Positions 8,321 through 18,936 of a stretch of DNA of 64,000 bases are shown piece after piece. Under the pieces are notes generated by a model. It was not told the origin of the DNA. It saw only the letters and a program-made list of their open reading frames with translations, and made no database searches. Source of the stretch: Onion yellows phytoplasma OY-M (GTDB lineage: Bacteria; Bacillota_I; Bacilli_A; Acholeplasmatales; Acholeplasmataceae); contig AP006628.2 in NCBI GenBank assembly GCA_000009845.1, positions 654,590-718,589 on the forward strand, written 5' to 3'. The position numbers and the translations under genes are program-made. Positions within the stretch are counted from its first letter, which is position 1; each line of letters begins with the position of its first letter.

Positions 8321-8493
8321 TTTTATCCAAACTAATTAACTTTTTTTGCTTTTTCAAACCACAAAATAAAAAAAATTGCATTTCCCCACAAAAAAATCCC
8401 CAACCCTTCCAAAAACATCACCAAAACCAAAGTTTTTTTGGTATAATAAAGGTTAAATGTTTAAAAAAATTAAATGATGCAAGGAGCATATAA

Positions 8494-10029
8494 ATGGCAA
8501 CAAAATTAAGCGAACAAGAAATTATTAGACATCAAAAAATGAATGAATTAAAAAAAATAAACATCGATCCTTTTGGAAAAAAATTTGTCCCTTCTCATTC
8601 CATCGAACAAATTCTTTTGCAATACCAAAAAGCAGATAGTCTAGCTCTCGAACAATCACAAATCCATGTTTGTGTAGCTGGCAGAATCGTTTTAAAAAGA
8701 GGACAAGGCAAAGCAGGTTTTTTGCATTTACAAGATTTTAATTTCCGAATGCAAGCATATATAAAACTGGATTTAGTGGGCAAAGATGCTTTTCAGATTT
8801 ATCAAAATTGTGATTTAGGAGATATCATAGGCATCAAAGGTTTTTTATTTAAAACCAAAACGCAAGAATTAACCATTAAAGCCTTGGAATTTATTCATCT
8901 TACCAAAGCCCTAAAACCTTTACCTGACAAATTTCATGGCTTGCAAAACCGCGAAGAGATGAGAAAAAATCGCTATGTTGATCTAATCGTAAACGAAAAA
9001 ACAAGACAAGTATTTTTAACTCGCAGTTTGATTATGAAATACATTAGAAATTTTTTTGATAATCAGGGCTTTTTAGAAGTAGAAACTCCTATTTTACAAC
9101 CAACTTTGGGAGGCGCTTCTGCCAAACCTTTTATCACTCATCACAACGCTCTTAATTGTGATTTTTACTTGAGAATTGCTACCGAATTACCCCTTAAAAA
9201 ATTAATTGTTGGTGGAATGAATAAAGTCTATGAAATCGGACGTCTTTTCAGAAATGAAGGAATTGATGCCACACATAATCCCGAATTTAGCACTATTGAG
9301 GCTTACTTGGCTTATGCTGATATGCAAGATATTATGGACTTAACAAAGCAATGCTTGCAAGAATTGGCCCAAAAATTGTTTGGCAAGTTGCAATTTACTT
9401 ACCAAAACCAAGAAATTGATTTTTCCCATTTTGCAAAAGTAAGTATGGTTGCATCAATCAAGGAAAAAACAGGAATTGATTTTACAGATAATTTTACCTT
9501 GGAACAATGCCTTTCTTTGGCAAAAAAACACCAAATTGAAGTTATGCCCCATTTTAGTCAAGGACATATCATTGAGGCTTTTTTTGGAAAATACGTAGAA
9601 AACACTCTCATTCAGCCTACTTTTGTCTACGGACATCCACTGGAAATAAGTCCTTTGGCAAAACAAAACGAAGCTGATCCTCGCTTTACTGACCGTTTTG
9701 AACTTTTTATTGTAGGTAAGGAATTTGCTAATGCTTTTAGCGAACTTAACGACCCTATCGAACAAGAAAAACGTTTTTTAAATCAATTACAACAAAAACA
9801 ATTAGGCAACGACGAAGCCAATGACATGGACTATGATTTCCTAAACGCCCTTAATTATGGCATGCCTCCAACTGGCGGTCTTGGAATGGGACTTGATCGT
9901 TTGGTTATGCTTTTAACCGATACTGCAAATATTCGTGATGTTATTTTATTTCCACATTGTAAAAATCAAAATAAATTTAGTCAAAACAAAACAGCAAATA
10001 AAGTCCTAACGAATAACGATAACGAATAA
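8494..10029 (+). CDS. lysS: Lysyl-tRNA synthetase (class II)
   Basis: Charges tRNA-Lys with lysine in the cytoplasm. At 511 residues it has the family's normal size. The N-terminal OB-fold anticodon-binding domain spans about residues 55-145 ([21 protein letters not shown]). The class II catalytic core follows, with motif 2 [13 protein letters not shown] (about 252-264) and motif 3 [12 protein letters not shown] (about 465-476). The start ATG at 8494 has AAGGAG upstream, and a TATAAT box lies near 8441. It stands alone in its transcription unit, with about 170 bases of spacer after it. The last dozen residues are a low-complexity Asn/Lys tail. Confidence 0.96.
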   Translation: MATKLSEQEIIRHQKMNELKKINIDPFGKKFVPSHSIEQILLQYQKADSLALEQSQIHVCVAGRIVLKRGQGKAGFLHLQDFNFRMQAYIKLDLVGKDAFQIYQNCDLGDIIGIKGFLFKTKTQELTIKALEFIHLTKALKPLPDKFHGLQNREEMRKNRYVDLIVNEKTRQVFLTRSLIMKYIRNFFDNQGFLEVETPILQPTLGGASAKPFITHHNALNCDFYLRIATELPLKKLIVGGMNKVYEIGRLFRNEGIDATHNPEFSTIEAYLAYADMQDIMDLTKQCLQELAQKLFGKLQFTYQNQEIDFSHFAKVSMVASIKEKTGIDFTDNFTLEQCLSLAKKHQIEVMPHFSQGHIIEAFFGKYVENTLIQPTFVYGHPLEISPLAKQNEADPRFTDRFELFIVGKEFANAFSELNDPIEQEKRFLNQLQQKQLGNDEANDMDYDFLNALNYGMPPTGGLGMGLDRLVMLLTDTANIRDVILFPHCKNQNKFSQNKTANKVLTNNDNE

Positions 10030-10200
10030 AGCAAGCAAAAACCAACAAGCCAAAAATAAATTATTCCCAAAAGCAAAAATCTCCAAATCACCAAAGCCCA
10101 AAAATCCGAAAATAAAAAAGGGTCAAAAATATTTTATATAAAATGGGTTAATGATAATTAAATATTTTGTGTTGCAAAAACAACCGAAGGGAGCAAAAAA

Positions 10201-10818
10201 ATTAAACAAAAGACAATTATAATTATTTTAGGAGCAATTTTTACATTTTTTTCCTTAATTTTAATTTGTGGAGTTTATTTTTTAACTAACTTTACTTTTG
10301 CCAAAATACCAAACTCAAATCATAATGCAACATTCCCAAAACCCAAAGTTCACGATATTTATCTAGATTCAGCCGAACAAGTCCAAAATTATATCAAAGA
10401 AAAATTCCCCGATTCTTTTCCTGTTTGCATTAACTACCCTTCTTTTTGTTATTATTTGTGTTCTTTGCAAAATTTAAAAAAACCTTTTTGCCTCAAAAAT
10501 GCCCCAAAGAAATTAATATATGTCTATCAAAAAGACATTGATTTATCCAAATACGGCTATGGCAATAACACTCATAGCATCGAAGATTTAAAAAATTCTC
10601 GATTAGGTATTAAAAATTTATACCTTTTTTGGTTAAAAGATGGTTCGCAAGCAGAACCAAAACAAAGAGATGCAATAATAAATTCGTCGTCATCAAGAAC
10701 TAGACAGAAAAACTGGGATGGTTCGCCAAATTTGCAAAATTGGCAAAGCCAAAATTGGGAAGACGAATTAGAAGAAAATTGGGAAAAAGAGTTCCAAACA
10801 GATTGGGAAGATGAATAA
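10201..10818 (+). CDS. Membrane-anchored or secreted protein with Trp-rich acidic tail, ATT start
   Basis: A frame of 205 codons with no ATG near its beginning. An AAGGGAG site at 10187-10193 is followed after seven bases by ATT (10201), which fits an ATT initiation codon. The protein would begin (M)KQKTIIIILGA with one long hydrophobic segment to about residue 30, then TNFTFAKIPN, compatible with a signal peptide or signal anchor. The body is hydrophilic. The C-terminal 35 residues repeat Asn-Trp or Asp-Trp pairs in an acidic setting (for example SQNWEDELEENWEKEF). Reading only from later TTG codons would remove the membrane segment. I do not recognise the family. A cell-surface or exported role is inferred from the N-terminus. 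Confidence 0.6.
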   Translation: MKQKTIIIILGAIFTFFSLILICGVYFLTNFTFAKIPNSNHNATFPKPKVHDIYLDSAEQVQNYIKEKFPDSFPVCINYPSFCYYLCSLQNLKKPFCLKNAPKKLIYVYQKDIDLSKYGYGNNTHSIEDLKNSRLGIKNLYLFWLKDGSQAEPKQRDAIINSSSSRTRQKNWDGSPNLQNWQSQNWEDELEENWEKEFQTDWEDE

Positions 10819-10921
10819 AGTTTTTGCAAATCACAAAAAATAAATAAAATTAGAAAATCCAAACAAACAAACATCCAAAACAACAATACTTTTATTTTTC
10901 AGCCAGCAAGGAAGTGCAATT

Positions 10922-13671
10922 ATGAGAGGCGTTTTTTATTTGCAAAGTTTTTATAGCTTATTACAAAGTCTTAATTCTTTAGAAACTTTGGTACAAAAAG
11001 CCAAAGAAAATGATTATGATTTTGTTGCTTTGAGCGATGATAATTTATATGGCATGCCAACTTTTTTAAAATTATGCCATAACTATCAAATCAAATCTAT
11101 TTTAGGACTAAAAATAAATTTTTTGCACAAAAATCAACTAGCAACACTTTTAATTTATGCCAAAAACGACCAAGGAATCAAAAATTTAATTCAAATTTCA
11201 ACTATTATTAAAAATGAAGAAACACCCCAAATTACCTTAAATCAAATTGCTCATTTAGGTAAAGATTTGTTTGCTTTGATTCCTGGAGAAAATCCCTTTT
11301 TTGATGATATGTTTTTTCGCGACCAAAAAGATAAATTTTTTCAAATAGCTAATCAATTACAAAAAATATTTGACGAACTTGTATTAGGTATTTCTTATCA
11401 AAACTCCTTTTTGGAATTACTTTCTGAAAACATCATTGATTTTGCAAACCACTTCCAAATTCCTTATGTACCAATTAACAAAACTTGCTATGATACTTTT
11501 CAAGCCCAACCAACCTATCAAATACTTGCACAAATGGAAAATAAAAAAAACGACGACCAAACTGATTTATCTTTTTTAACCAAAGATAATTTTGATAGCG
11601 CCTACAACGCCCAAACACATAAAGCAATGTTTGCTTATTTAAAAAAATTAATCTTTTCTATTAAATATCAAAATTATTTACCACAAAAAATGTTGTTGCC
11701 TTCCTTTGTTGATTTTTTACAACCCCAAAAAATAACTGCCAAAGAGTACTTAAAACAAATTTCTTATGAAGGTTTGCGCCAATACATCGATTTTAAAAAC
11801 CCTAAATATACCAAATACCAACAAAGGCTAGATCAAGAATTACAAATTATAGCTGATATGGAATATGACAATTATTTTTTAATTGTAGGTGATGTTGTAA
11901 GATACGCCAAAAAACAAGGTATTTTAGTAGGTCCTGGTAGAGGCTCTTCTTCGGGTTCTTTGGTGTGTTTTTGTTTACAAATTACAGAGATTGACCCTTT
12001 ACAATATGACCTTATTTTTGAGCGTTTTTTAAATCCTCAAAGAAAAACTATGCCAGATATTGACCTTGATTTTCCAGAAAATACAAGAGATTTAATTATT
12101 CAATATGTTTGTCAAAAGTACGGCACCAAACACGTAGCAAGTATTATTACTTTTGGTAGATTTGTAAGCCAAAAAGCCATTATCAATGAATTAGTTAAAT
12201 TTATGCCCACAGTAAAGGAATTCCAAACTAAACGCGTTTTGGCATATTTGGATAAAAAAAGCACTTATCAAAAAGAAACTTTGGATTTGCAAATGAAAAA
12301 ATTACTTACAATGGCATCTTATATCGAAGGAATACCACGGTTTACAGGAACCCATCCAGCAGGAATTATTTTAAGCCAAATGCCCCTTGATCAAATTATT
12401 CCCTTACAAAAAGGCACTCATAATAACTTACAACAAACCCAATGGGAAGCTTCTTTCCTGGAATCAATCGGACTTCTCAAAATAGATTTTTTAGGATTAA
12501 GAAGTCTTACTTTGATGAATAAAATGGTTTTAGCCATTCAAAAAACTAATCCCCATTTTGGTCTTTTTAAAATCCCTTTAAACGACACAAAAACTTTCGA
12601 GCTGTTGCAACAAGGAAAAACAATAGGGATTTTTCAATTAGAATCTTATAACGCCAAGATCTTTTTACAAAAAATGATGCCCCAAAAGTTCGAAGACCTA
12701 ATTGCCTTACTTGCCTTAAATAGACCAGGACCCATCGATTCTTTTAATATGTTTTTAAAAAACCGCCATCAAAAAACTACCACTTTTTTAGCCCCTTAAT
12801 TGATTTTATCCTCCAACCCACTTATGGCATTATTCTTTATCAAGAACAAATTATGCAAATTGTAGCTGTCTTTGCCAAATACAGTCTTGCCCAAGCAGAC
12901 CTTTTTAGAAGAGCTATTAGCAAAAAGGAAAAAGATTTATTATTGCAAGAAAAAAACAACTTCATTGCCCAAAGCAAAGAACAAGGACGCAACCTTACAA
13001 TAGCTAACAAACTTTATGATTATATTTTAAAATTTGCCAATTACGGTTTTAACAAAAGTCACAGTGTCGCTTATTCTTTAATTAGTTATCGTATGGCTTA
13101 TTTGAAAGCTAATCATTTTATTGCTTTTGTAATTACTTTATTAAATGATGCTATTGGAGATGCAACCCAGACAGAAATTTTGCTCAAAGAAGTTATCCAA
13201 AAAGGTATCATTATAGAACCACCCCATATATTTAGTAGCCAAGATAAATATTATTTCAAAGACAATAAATTATTTTTGCCTCTAACTATTATTAAAGGAA
13301 TAAATGTTGCTTTTTGCCAAGAATTAATGAAAGAACAAAAAAAATTAATTAAAGAACACCAAAAATTAACTAAAACTGCCCAAATGCCCCTTTATTATTC
13401 TTTTAAAACCTTTAAACAACAATTGTTTCCTTTCCTCACCGAACCTTTATTAACTAATTTAATTTTTGCAGGCACCCTTGATAAAATGGGGCTAAACCGC
13501 AATACTTTAGAACAAAACAAAGATTTAAAAGAAGTTAAATATTATCCATATTCGGATTACGAACCTAAAATACACCCCGAATTACCTTTAAAAGAACTTG
13601 TCATTAAACAAAAAAAAACATTAGGCTTTGGACTTCATAATTTATTAATTAATCAAAAAAATAAATCTTAA
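10922..13671 (+). CDS. dnaE: DNA polymerase III alpha subunit (DnaE type), frame broken by one missing base
   Basis: Replicative polymerase subunit. An N-terminal PHP domain (about residues 1-200) is followed by the polymerase core with GPGRGSSSGSLV (about residue 340), MPDIDLDFP (catalytic Asp pair, about 378) and FTGTHPAGIIL (about 477). The frame ends at 12799, but coding continues in the next frame with PLIDFILQPTYGIILYQEQIMQI, a textbook DnaE segment, through the 13671 stop. Adding one A to the six-A run at 12771-12776 joins the parts into 916 residues, shorter than most DnaE proteins because the C-terminal OB and tau-binding regions are reduced. The ATG at 10922 lies 13 bases after GGAAG. 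The gene is probably functional, so the break is more likely a sequencing artefact than decay. Confidence 0.88.
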
Positions 13672-13874
13672 ATATTATTTTATTATTCAAAATTATTGTA
13701 AATACAAACACATTATTAAATTATTTAAAATTATTATATTTCTATATTTTGCTCCTTTTGCCTTTTTCATATTTTTTGCTTTGCTTTGCTTTTCATTTTT
13801 TTGTTTTTAATTTGATTAAATCTGTTTTTTTAAACAATTACACAATCAATAAAAATAAATAAAAGAGGATAAAA

Positions 13875-13997
13875 ATGAATAAATTATTAATTGTAACAAT
13901 ATTAGTAATCATTTTTTGCGCAATACATTTTAAACAAAAAGTCAACATCAAAAAAAATATTGTCTTTTTATCAGAAAAAATCAGTTTATGGATGTAA
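13875..13997 (+). CDS. Small membrane peptide, 40 residues, unknown
   Basis: ATG at 13875 follows AAGAGGAT at good spacing. The product begins MNKLLIVTILVIIFCAIHF, a single hydrophobic segment, and then has a basic stretch (KQKVNIKK) before ending SLWM. It precedes the HNH-like gene by 60 bases in the same reading phase, separated by several stops, so it might be the remnant of a longer N-terminus. No family is recognised. Confidence 0.4.
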   Translation: MNKLLIVTILVIIFCAIHFKQKVNIKKNIVFLSEKISLWM

Positions 13998-14057
13998 ACA
14001 TTTTATTTTTATCATGCCATTTATTGTGAATTAAAAAAAATAAATAATTTCTTTTTG

Positions 14058-14651
14058 ATGAAATTTCTTTGGAACTCCAATCGTAAATGCAACAATATAT
14101 TAAAACATTTACAAGACATTCACACCATTTTTGATAAATTACAACAAGACCAAAAAATAACTGATATTGAAATTATGATGCTTTTAACATACGATCAATC
14201 AGTAACTTTTGTAAAACAAAAATACGGTTTAGTAAGTGGCTCTTATTTTATGGATGCAAGTTTTACTCAAACTAACCCAAATATCAAAAAAACATCTGAA
14301 GGCTTAGAAATACACCACATAAAAGAATATCAAGCAAGAGGATTATCAAATCCCAAATACGCCAAACACCACCCTTTTGAATACCAAAAAGGCATTAATT
14401 TGGTGTATTGTAATTTATTAGAACATTTTCTTTTGCATTTAAAAATTTGTGATTATTCCAAAAACCCTTTACATCCTGAAGTTGGCAAAAAGGGAGCAGA
14501 AATTATTTTTCATCGTTTAGCTAAAATCTTTTTTGACAATCCTTTTGAATATCAAAAAAACAAACGCATATCAGCCCAAAAAATTTATTATCAAAAAAGT
14601 GATTTTTGGAAATGCTTTTATTTATACCAAAGTTTAAAAGTTTATTTATGA
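14058..14651 (+). CDS. Putative HNH-like (His-Me finger) nuclease domain protein
   Basis: A 197-residue protein with EIHHIKEYQARGLSNPKYAK (about residues 92-111), then FEYQ-KGINLVYCNLLEHFLLHLKI (about 115-140). The IHHI plus NLVYCNLLEHxxLH arrangement resembles an HNH-type active site, in which a His pair and a later Asn/His bind metal and attack the phosphodiester. The first 60 residues are hydrophilic and helical. I take the ATG at 14058; a TTG one codon earlier is also possible. No good ribosome site is visible, so expression may be weak or coupled to the small upstream peptide. Nuclease function is a family-level inference, not shown. Confidence 0.5.
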   Translation: MKFLWNSNRKCNNILKHLQDIHTIFDKLQQDQKITDIEIMMLLTYDQSVTFVKQKYGLVSGSYFMDASFTQTNPNIKKTSEGLEIHHIKEYQARGLSNPKYAKHHPFEYQKGINLVYCNLLEHFLLHLKICDYSKNPLHPEVGKKGAEIIFHRLAKIFFDNPFEYQKNKRISAQKIYYQKSDFWKCFYLYQSLKVYL

Positions 14652-14764
14652 CAAAATAAAAATATTTGATTTGTATAATATTTTATGTCATTTATTTTTT
14701 TCATCATTTTTGCATTAATTAGTTATCTTTTGATTATAATATATCAAGGAATAAAGGAACAAAT

Positions 14765-15544
14765 ATGAAAAAACTATTCTTTTTTGATATTGACCAAACT
14801 TTATACAACGGCAAAACCAAAGAAATTCCTTCACAAACCACAAAACTTTTACAAACCCTAGCGAAAAAACCCAATAATATTTTAGAAATTGCTACAGGAA
14901 GAAGCTACAAAGGTTTAAGCGTTTTAAAAGAACTTACTTCTTTATTTAAGTATTTTGTTGTTCTAAATGGAGTTATTACTTGGAAAGCCACAAATATCGT
15001 CCAACAAACTTGCATCCCCCAAGAACTTGTAATTAAACTAAATTGCCAAGCCCAAAAAAAAGGAATCATAGTTCTCAATGTCAGTTTAGAAGAAAAGGAC
15101 ATAACCCAAACAACAGATCCTGATTCTAAAAGTTTGTTTGATAATGTAATGTTGCAAAAAAAATCCCATCAAAAGCAATCTTCATTTAGAAAAACCTATT
15201 TACAAAATAATTTATTTCATCCAAATACCTCCCTTGTTGTTGATTTTTTAAAAGATTTTGAACAACTCCACGCTTATTATTGGAAAAATGGTGTTGTAAG
15301 TTTAAGTGCCAAACAAGTTAATAAAGCTTATGGTATCCAAGCAATTATGAAAGACCACAAAGACTGCCAATTAATTTGCATGGGAGATGGTTGCAACGAT
15401 TTTGAAATGCTTCAATTTGCAGATATAGGAATCGTCATGGCAAATAATCATTATGAAACTCTTCACAAAGTTGCAAATTTAACTGCTCCTCACATTGAAA
15501 AAAACGCTTTATATGATTTTTTTAAAGATTATAATTTGTTATGA
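14765..15544 (+). CDS. HAD-superfamily phosphatase, Cof type
   Basis: A 259-residue haloacid-dehalogenase-type hydrolase. Motif I FFDIDQTLYNG is at residues 5-15, motif II (IATGRSYKG) near 42-50, and the C-terminal metal motif GDGCNDFEML near 214-223. This is the arrangement of Cof-type sugar-phosphate or nucleotide phosphatases. The substrate cannot be told from sequence. The ATG at 14765 follows AAAGGAAC. The stop is a TGA, one of several showing that TGA is a genuine stop in this genome. It precedes asnB by 58 bases and may share its transcript. Confidence 0.88.
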   Translation: MKKLFFFDIDQTLYNGKTKEIPSQTTKLLQTLAKKPNNILEIATGRSYKGLSVLKELTSLFKYFVVLNGVITWKATNIVQQTCIPQELVIKLNCQAQKKGIIVLNVSLEEKDITQTTDPDSKSLFDNVMLQKKSHQKQSSFRKTYLQNNLFHPNTSLVVDFLKDFEQLHAYYWKNGVVSLSAKQVNKAYGIQAIMKDHKDCQLICMGDGCNDFEMLQFADIGIVMANNHYETLHKVANLTAPHIEKNALYDFFKDYNLL

Positions 15545-15602
15545 AGTTGTTTATCGAAGAAAAAATAAAATGTGTTTTCAATGCGTTTAAAAGGAGAATA
15601 AA

Positions 15603-17279
15603 ATGTGTTCAATTTTTGGAATACTAAATATTAAAACCGATCCACAAATTTTGCGTGACCAAGCTCTTAAACTTTCAAGTTTGATGCGTCATCGAGGACC
15701 TGATTGGTCAAGAATTTTTGCCTCTCAAAAAGCCATTTTAGCACACGAAAGACTATCAATTATAGATGTTAATGCTGGAGCTCAACCACTTTATAATAAA
15801 ACCAAAACCTTAATACTTGCAATAAATGGAGAAATTTATAACCACCTAGATTTACGCAAACAATACAAAGATAAATACGAATTTCAAAAAGAATCAGATT
15901 GTGAAGTTATTCTAGCACTATATCAAGAAAAAGGTGTTAATTTTTTAGATGAATTACAAGGAATGTTTGCATTTATTTTATATGATCTTACAAAAAACAC
16001 CTATCTTATAGGACGCGATCATATGGGAATAATTCCACTTTATATGGGATATTACCTTAACCAAAATTTTTATATAGCTTCTGAAATGAAAGCCTTAATT
16101 CCCATTTGCCAAACCCTTTCTATTTTTCCTCCAGGAAATTATTTATATAGTGAATCTGGCAAAATGGTGAAATATTATAAACGCAATTGGATGGATTATC
16201 AAAATGTTTACAACAACCAAACCAACACAAACCAATTACGCAATTTTCTTGAAGCATCAGTAAAAAAAATTTTAATGTCTGATGTTCCTTATGGCGTACT
16301 TTTATCTGGTGGTCTTGACTCTTCTATTATTTCTGGAATCACTAAAAAATTTGCCAAACACCGCATAGAAGAATCAAGTAAAAAAGAGGTTTGTTTTCCT
16401 TCACTTCATTCTTTTGCTGTAGGTCTTAAAGGCGCTCCTGATCTTAAAGCTGCCAAAGAAGTAGACAATCATTTAGGAACAGCCCATCATGAAATTAATT
16501 TTACTATTCAAGAAGGCATAGATGCTTTAAAAGATGTTATTTATCACATTGAAACGTATGATATTACAACTATTCGCGCATCAATTCCTATGTATTTAAT
16601 GGCTCGCAAAATTAAAGCTATGGGAATCAAAATGATTCTTTCTGGTGAAGGTGCTGATGAGATTTTTGGAGGTTATCTATATTTTCATAAAGCCCCTAAT
16701 GCTCAAGAATTCCACAAAGAAACAGTCCGTAAATTAGCTTCATTACATTTATATGATTGTTCACGAGCCAACAAAGCAATGAGTGCTTGGGGAGTAGAGG
16801 CGCGAGTGCCTTTCTTAGACAAAAACTTTTTAGATGTTGCTATGAGACTTAATCCCAAAGATAAAATGTGTGGCACAAATGGCAAAATAGAAAAACATAT
16901 TCTACGACAAACATTTGAATCTTATTTACCCAAAAAGATTGTATGGCGCCAAAAAGAACAATTTTCTGATGGAGTAGGCTACAGTTGGATTGATGCTTTA
17001 AAACAACTTGCCCAAACCAAAATCACAGATACACAATTAAAAAATGCTTATGTTCGTTTCCCTTACAATACTCCTACAAACAAAGAAGGCTACATGTATC
17101 GCGAAATTTTTGAAATCTTATTTCCTTTGCCAAGTGCAATAAGTCTTTTTCCTGGTGGTCCTTCAATTGCTTGCTGTACTGCAAAAGCTATCGAATGGGA
17201 CAAAGCTTTTAAACAAATAAACGACCCTTCAGGACGTGCTGCATTAGGAGTGCATAATGAAGCTTATAAGGACAAATAA
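15603..17279 (+). CDS. asnB: Asparagine synthetase B (glutamine-hydrolysing)
   Basis: Makes asparagine from aspartate, glutamine and ATP. The protein begins MCSIFGIL with the nucleophilic Cys at position 2 of the glutaminase domain (about residues 2-190), including MRHRGPDWS and INGEIYNH. The synthetase domain follows with the PP-loop LLSGGLDSSI (about 231-240) and GEGADEIFGGY (about 348-358). Its 558 residues match the class of about 550. AAAGGAG lies before the ATG. Mollicutes make few amino acids, so keeping this enzyme implies host glutamine and aspartate are converted inside the cell. Confidence 0.95.
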   Translation: MCSIFGILNIKTDPQILRDQALKLSSLMRHRGPDWSRIFASQKAILAHERLSIIDVNAGAQPLYNKTKTLILAINGEIYNHLDLRKQYKDKYEFQKESDCEVILALYQEKGVNFLDELQGMFAFILYDLTKNTYLIGRDHMGIIPLYMGYYLNQNFYIASEMKALIPICQTLSIFPPGNYLYSESGKMVKYYKRNWMDYQNVYNNQTNTNQLRNFLEASVKKILMSDVPYGVLLSGGLDSSIISGITKKFAKHRIEESSKKEVCFPSLHSFAVGLKGAPDLKAAKEVDNHLGTAHHEINFTIQEGIDALKDVIYHIETYDITTIRASIPMYLMARKIKAMGIKMILSGEGADEIFGGYLYFHKAPNAQEFHKETVRKLASLHLYDCSRANKAMSAWGVEARVPFLDKNFLDVAMRLNPKDKMCGTNGKIEKHILRQTFESYLPKKIVWRQKEQFSDGVGYSWIDALKQLAQTKITDTQLKNAYVRFPYNTPTNKEGYMYREIFEILFPLPSAISLFPGGPSIACCTAKAIEWDKAFKQINDPSGRAALGVHNEAYKDK

Positions 17280-17482
17280 ATTTTATTCAACAATCCCCAA
17301 CTTAACTTAACTTTATTTTTTGCTTTTAATTATTTTGTGCGAACCAAATAATAAAAAACAAATAATAAAATAAAAAAACTAATCCAAAATCACAAATCAC
17401 AAATTATATTTTTTGCAAACATTTCTAACAACCATTTTGCAACTCCAAATTTTTACAACTTTATCCCAGAAAGGATATTTAT

Positions 17483-17836
17483 ATGAACCAAAAACCAAGA
17501 AAAGCCTTAATTAAAAAAAACAATTTGCCCCAAACCAACACACCCAAAAAACCTTTTTTAAGTAGCAAACTATTAAGCAATTGCATTATTTTTAAATCTA
17601 TTGTCATTGTTGTATTAGCAATTTATTTAAGTAAACCTACTCAAACAGATATTTACCAAAAAACCACCCAACTACATTTAACAGCAATGGTAGCAGGAAT
17701 GTTTTTAGGAGGTACTATTTTAGGATTAAAAAAAGGATCTTTTGGAGTTTCTTTAGGAGTTTTATTAGGAGCTACCTTAGGAATGTGGCTATCGTTACTT
17801 ACTAAAGGAAACATTATTTCAATAATTCAAATGTAG
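17483..17836 (+). CDS. Small Gly-rich membrane protein, unknown
   Basis: 117 residues preceded by AGAAAGGAT. A basic, Pro/Lys-rich N-terminus of about 35 residues is followed by three hydrophobic segments (about 35-52, 66-84 and 88-104). The last two are rich in Gly, with repeated GGTILGLKKGSFGVSLGVLLGATLG-type spacing. This is a cytoplasmic tail plus a tightly packed helical hairpin. The gene lies just ahead of pheS on the same strand. No family is recognised. Confidence 0.6.
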   Translation: MNQKPRKALIKKNNLPQTNTPKKPFLSSKLLSNCIIFKSIVIVVLAIYLSKPTQTDIYQKTTQLHLTAMVAGMFLGGTILGLKKGSFGVSLGVLLGATLGMWLSLLTKGNIISIIQM

Positions 17837-17901
17837 TTTTTAATTTTAACCCCAACCCCAATATTTTTCATTTCCAAAATAAAGAAAGTGTTATCATTTT
17901 T

Positions 17902-18936
17902 ATGCAAACCAAAATCAAAAATCTAACCACACAATTTCACACCAGTTTACAAAAAAACAAACATGATTTAGACCAATTAATGACCCTAGACAAAGAATTT
18001 TTAGGCAAAAAGGGCATCTTGTTTGAACTTACCCAAGAGCTAAAAAGCCTTCCTCATGCCCAAAAAGCAGTTGCAGGCAAATTAATTAACGTTTTAAAAC
18101 AAGAAATTATTTTAACTTTACAAAAAGAAAAAGAAATTTTACAAAGAAACCAACTAAACGCCAAATTGCTCCAAGAAGAAATTGATCCTACTTTACCAGG
18201 ATTGAAATTTTTCCAAGGAAGCGCCCACCCCCTTAATCAAATCATTGAACAAATTGAAGATTTATTTTTATCTTTAGGCTATGAAATTAAAGAAGGCAAC
18301 GAAATTGAAACTGATTTTTATAATTTTGAAATGCTCAACATGGGCAAAGGCCACCCCGCAAGAGCAATGCAAGACTCTTTTTATATTGACCCCCAAAAAC
18401 TTTTGCGCACCCACACTTCCAACGTCCAAGTCAAAGAAATGAAAGCTCGCCAAGGAGGACCCCTCAAAATTATTTCTCCTGGAAAAGTTTACCGCAAAGA
18501 CGATGATGACGCCACTCATAGCCATCAATTTATGCAACTCGAAGGACTTGTCATTGACAAAAACATTAATTTTTCCCATCTCAAAGAAACTCTTTTACTC
18601 ATTACCAAAGAATTATTTGGCACTTCCCAAGAAATTCATTTAAGACCGTCTTATTTTCCCTTTACCGAACCTAGCATTGAAGTTGATTTAGTAATTACCA
18701 AAAAAGATGGCACCAAAGAATATTTAGAAATTTTAGGAGCTGGTTTAGTGCATCCCCAAGTTCTTAAAAATGCTAATTATGACCCTGAAAAATATCAAGG
18801 TTTTGCCTTTGGAATAGGTATTGAAAGAATTGCTATGATTAAATATCAAATTGACAATATTAGACATTTTTATACTAATGATATTCGCTTTTTAAAACAA
18901 TTTGCAAGGAACACCACCAACAATGAAAATTATTGA
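17902..18936 (+). CDS. pheS: Phenylalanyl-tRNA synthetase alpha chain
   Basis: Catalytic alpha subunit of the alpha2-beta2 enzyme that charges tRNA-Phe. At 344 residues it has the standard size. An N-terminal coiled-coil tRNA-contact arm (about residues 1-90) precedes the class II core. Motifs visible are HPARAMQDSFYI (about 151-162), LLRTHTSNVQV, and FAFGIGIERIAMIKY (about 304-318). The ATG at 17902 follows AAAGAAAG. The stop overlaps the pheT start by 14 bases, so the subunits are translationally coupled. I see no T-box leader. Confidence 0.95.
   Translation: MQTKIKNLTTQFHTSLQKNKHDLDQLMTLDKEFLGKKGILFELTQELKSLPHAQKAVAGKLINVLKQEIILTLQKEKEILQRNQLNAKLLQEEIDPTLPGLKFFQGSAHPLNQIIEQIEDLFLSLGYEIKEGNEIETDFYNFEMLNMGKGHPARAMQDSFYIDPQKLLRTHTSNVQVKEMKARQGGPLKIISPGKVYRKDDDDATHSHQFMQLEGLVIDKNINFSHLKETLLLITKELFGTSQEIHLRPSYFPFTEPSIEVDLVITKKDGTKEYLEILGAGLVHPQVLKNANYDPEKYQGFAFGIGIERIAMIKYQIDNIRHFYTNDIRFLKQFARNTTNNENY

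Noticed and set aside
8308-8493. Open frame directly before lysS
   Set aside because: It begins inside the terminator U-run and has low-complexity sequence; it is the lysS leader.
17837-17901. T-box leader before pheS (and before lysS, glyS, asnB)
   Set aside because: Upstream spacers are short or unstructured and lack the conserved T-box sequence and antiterminator.
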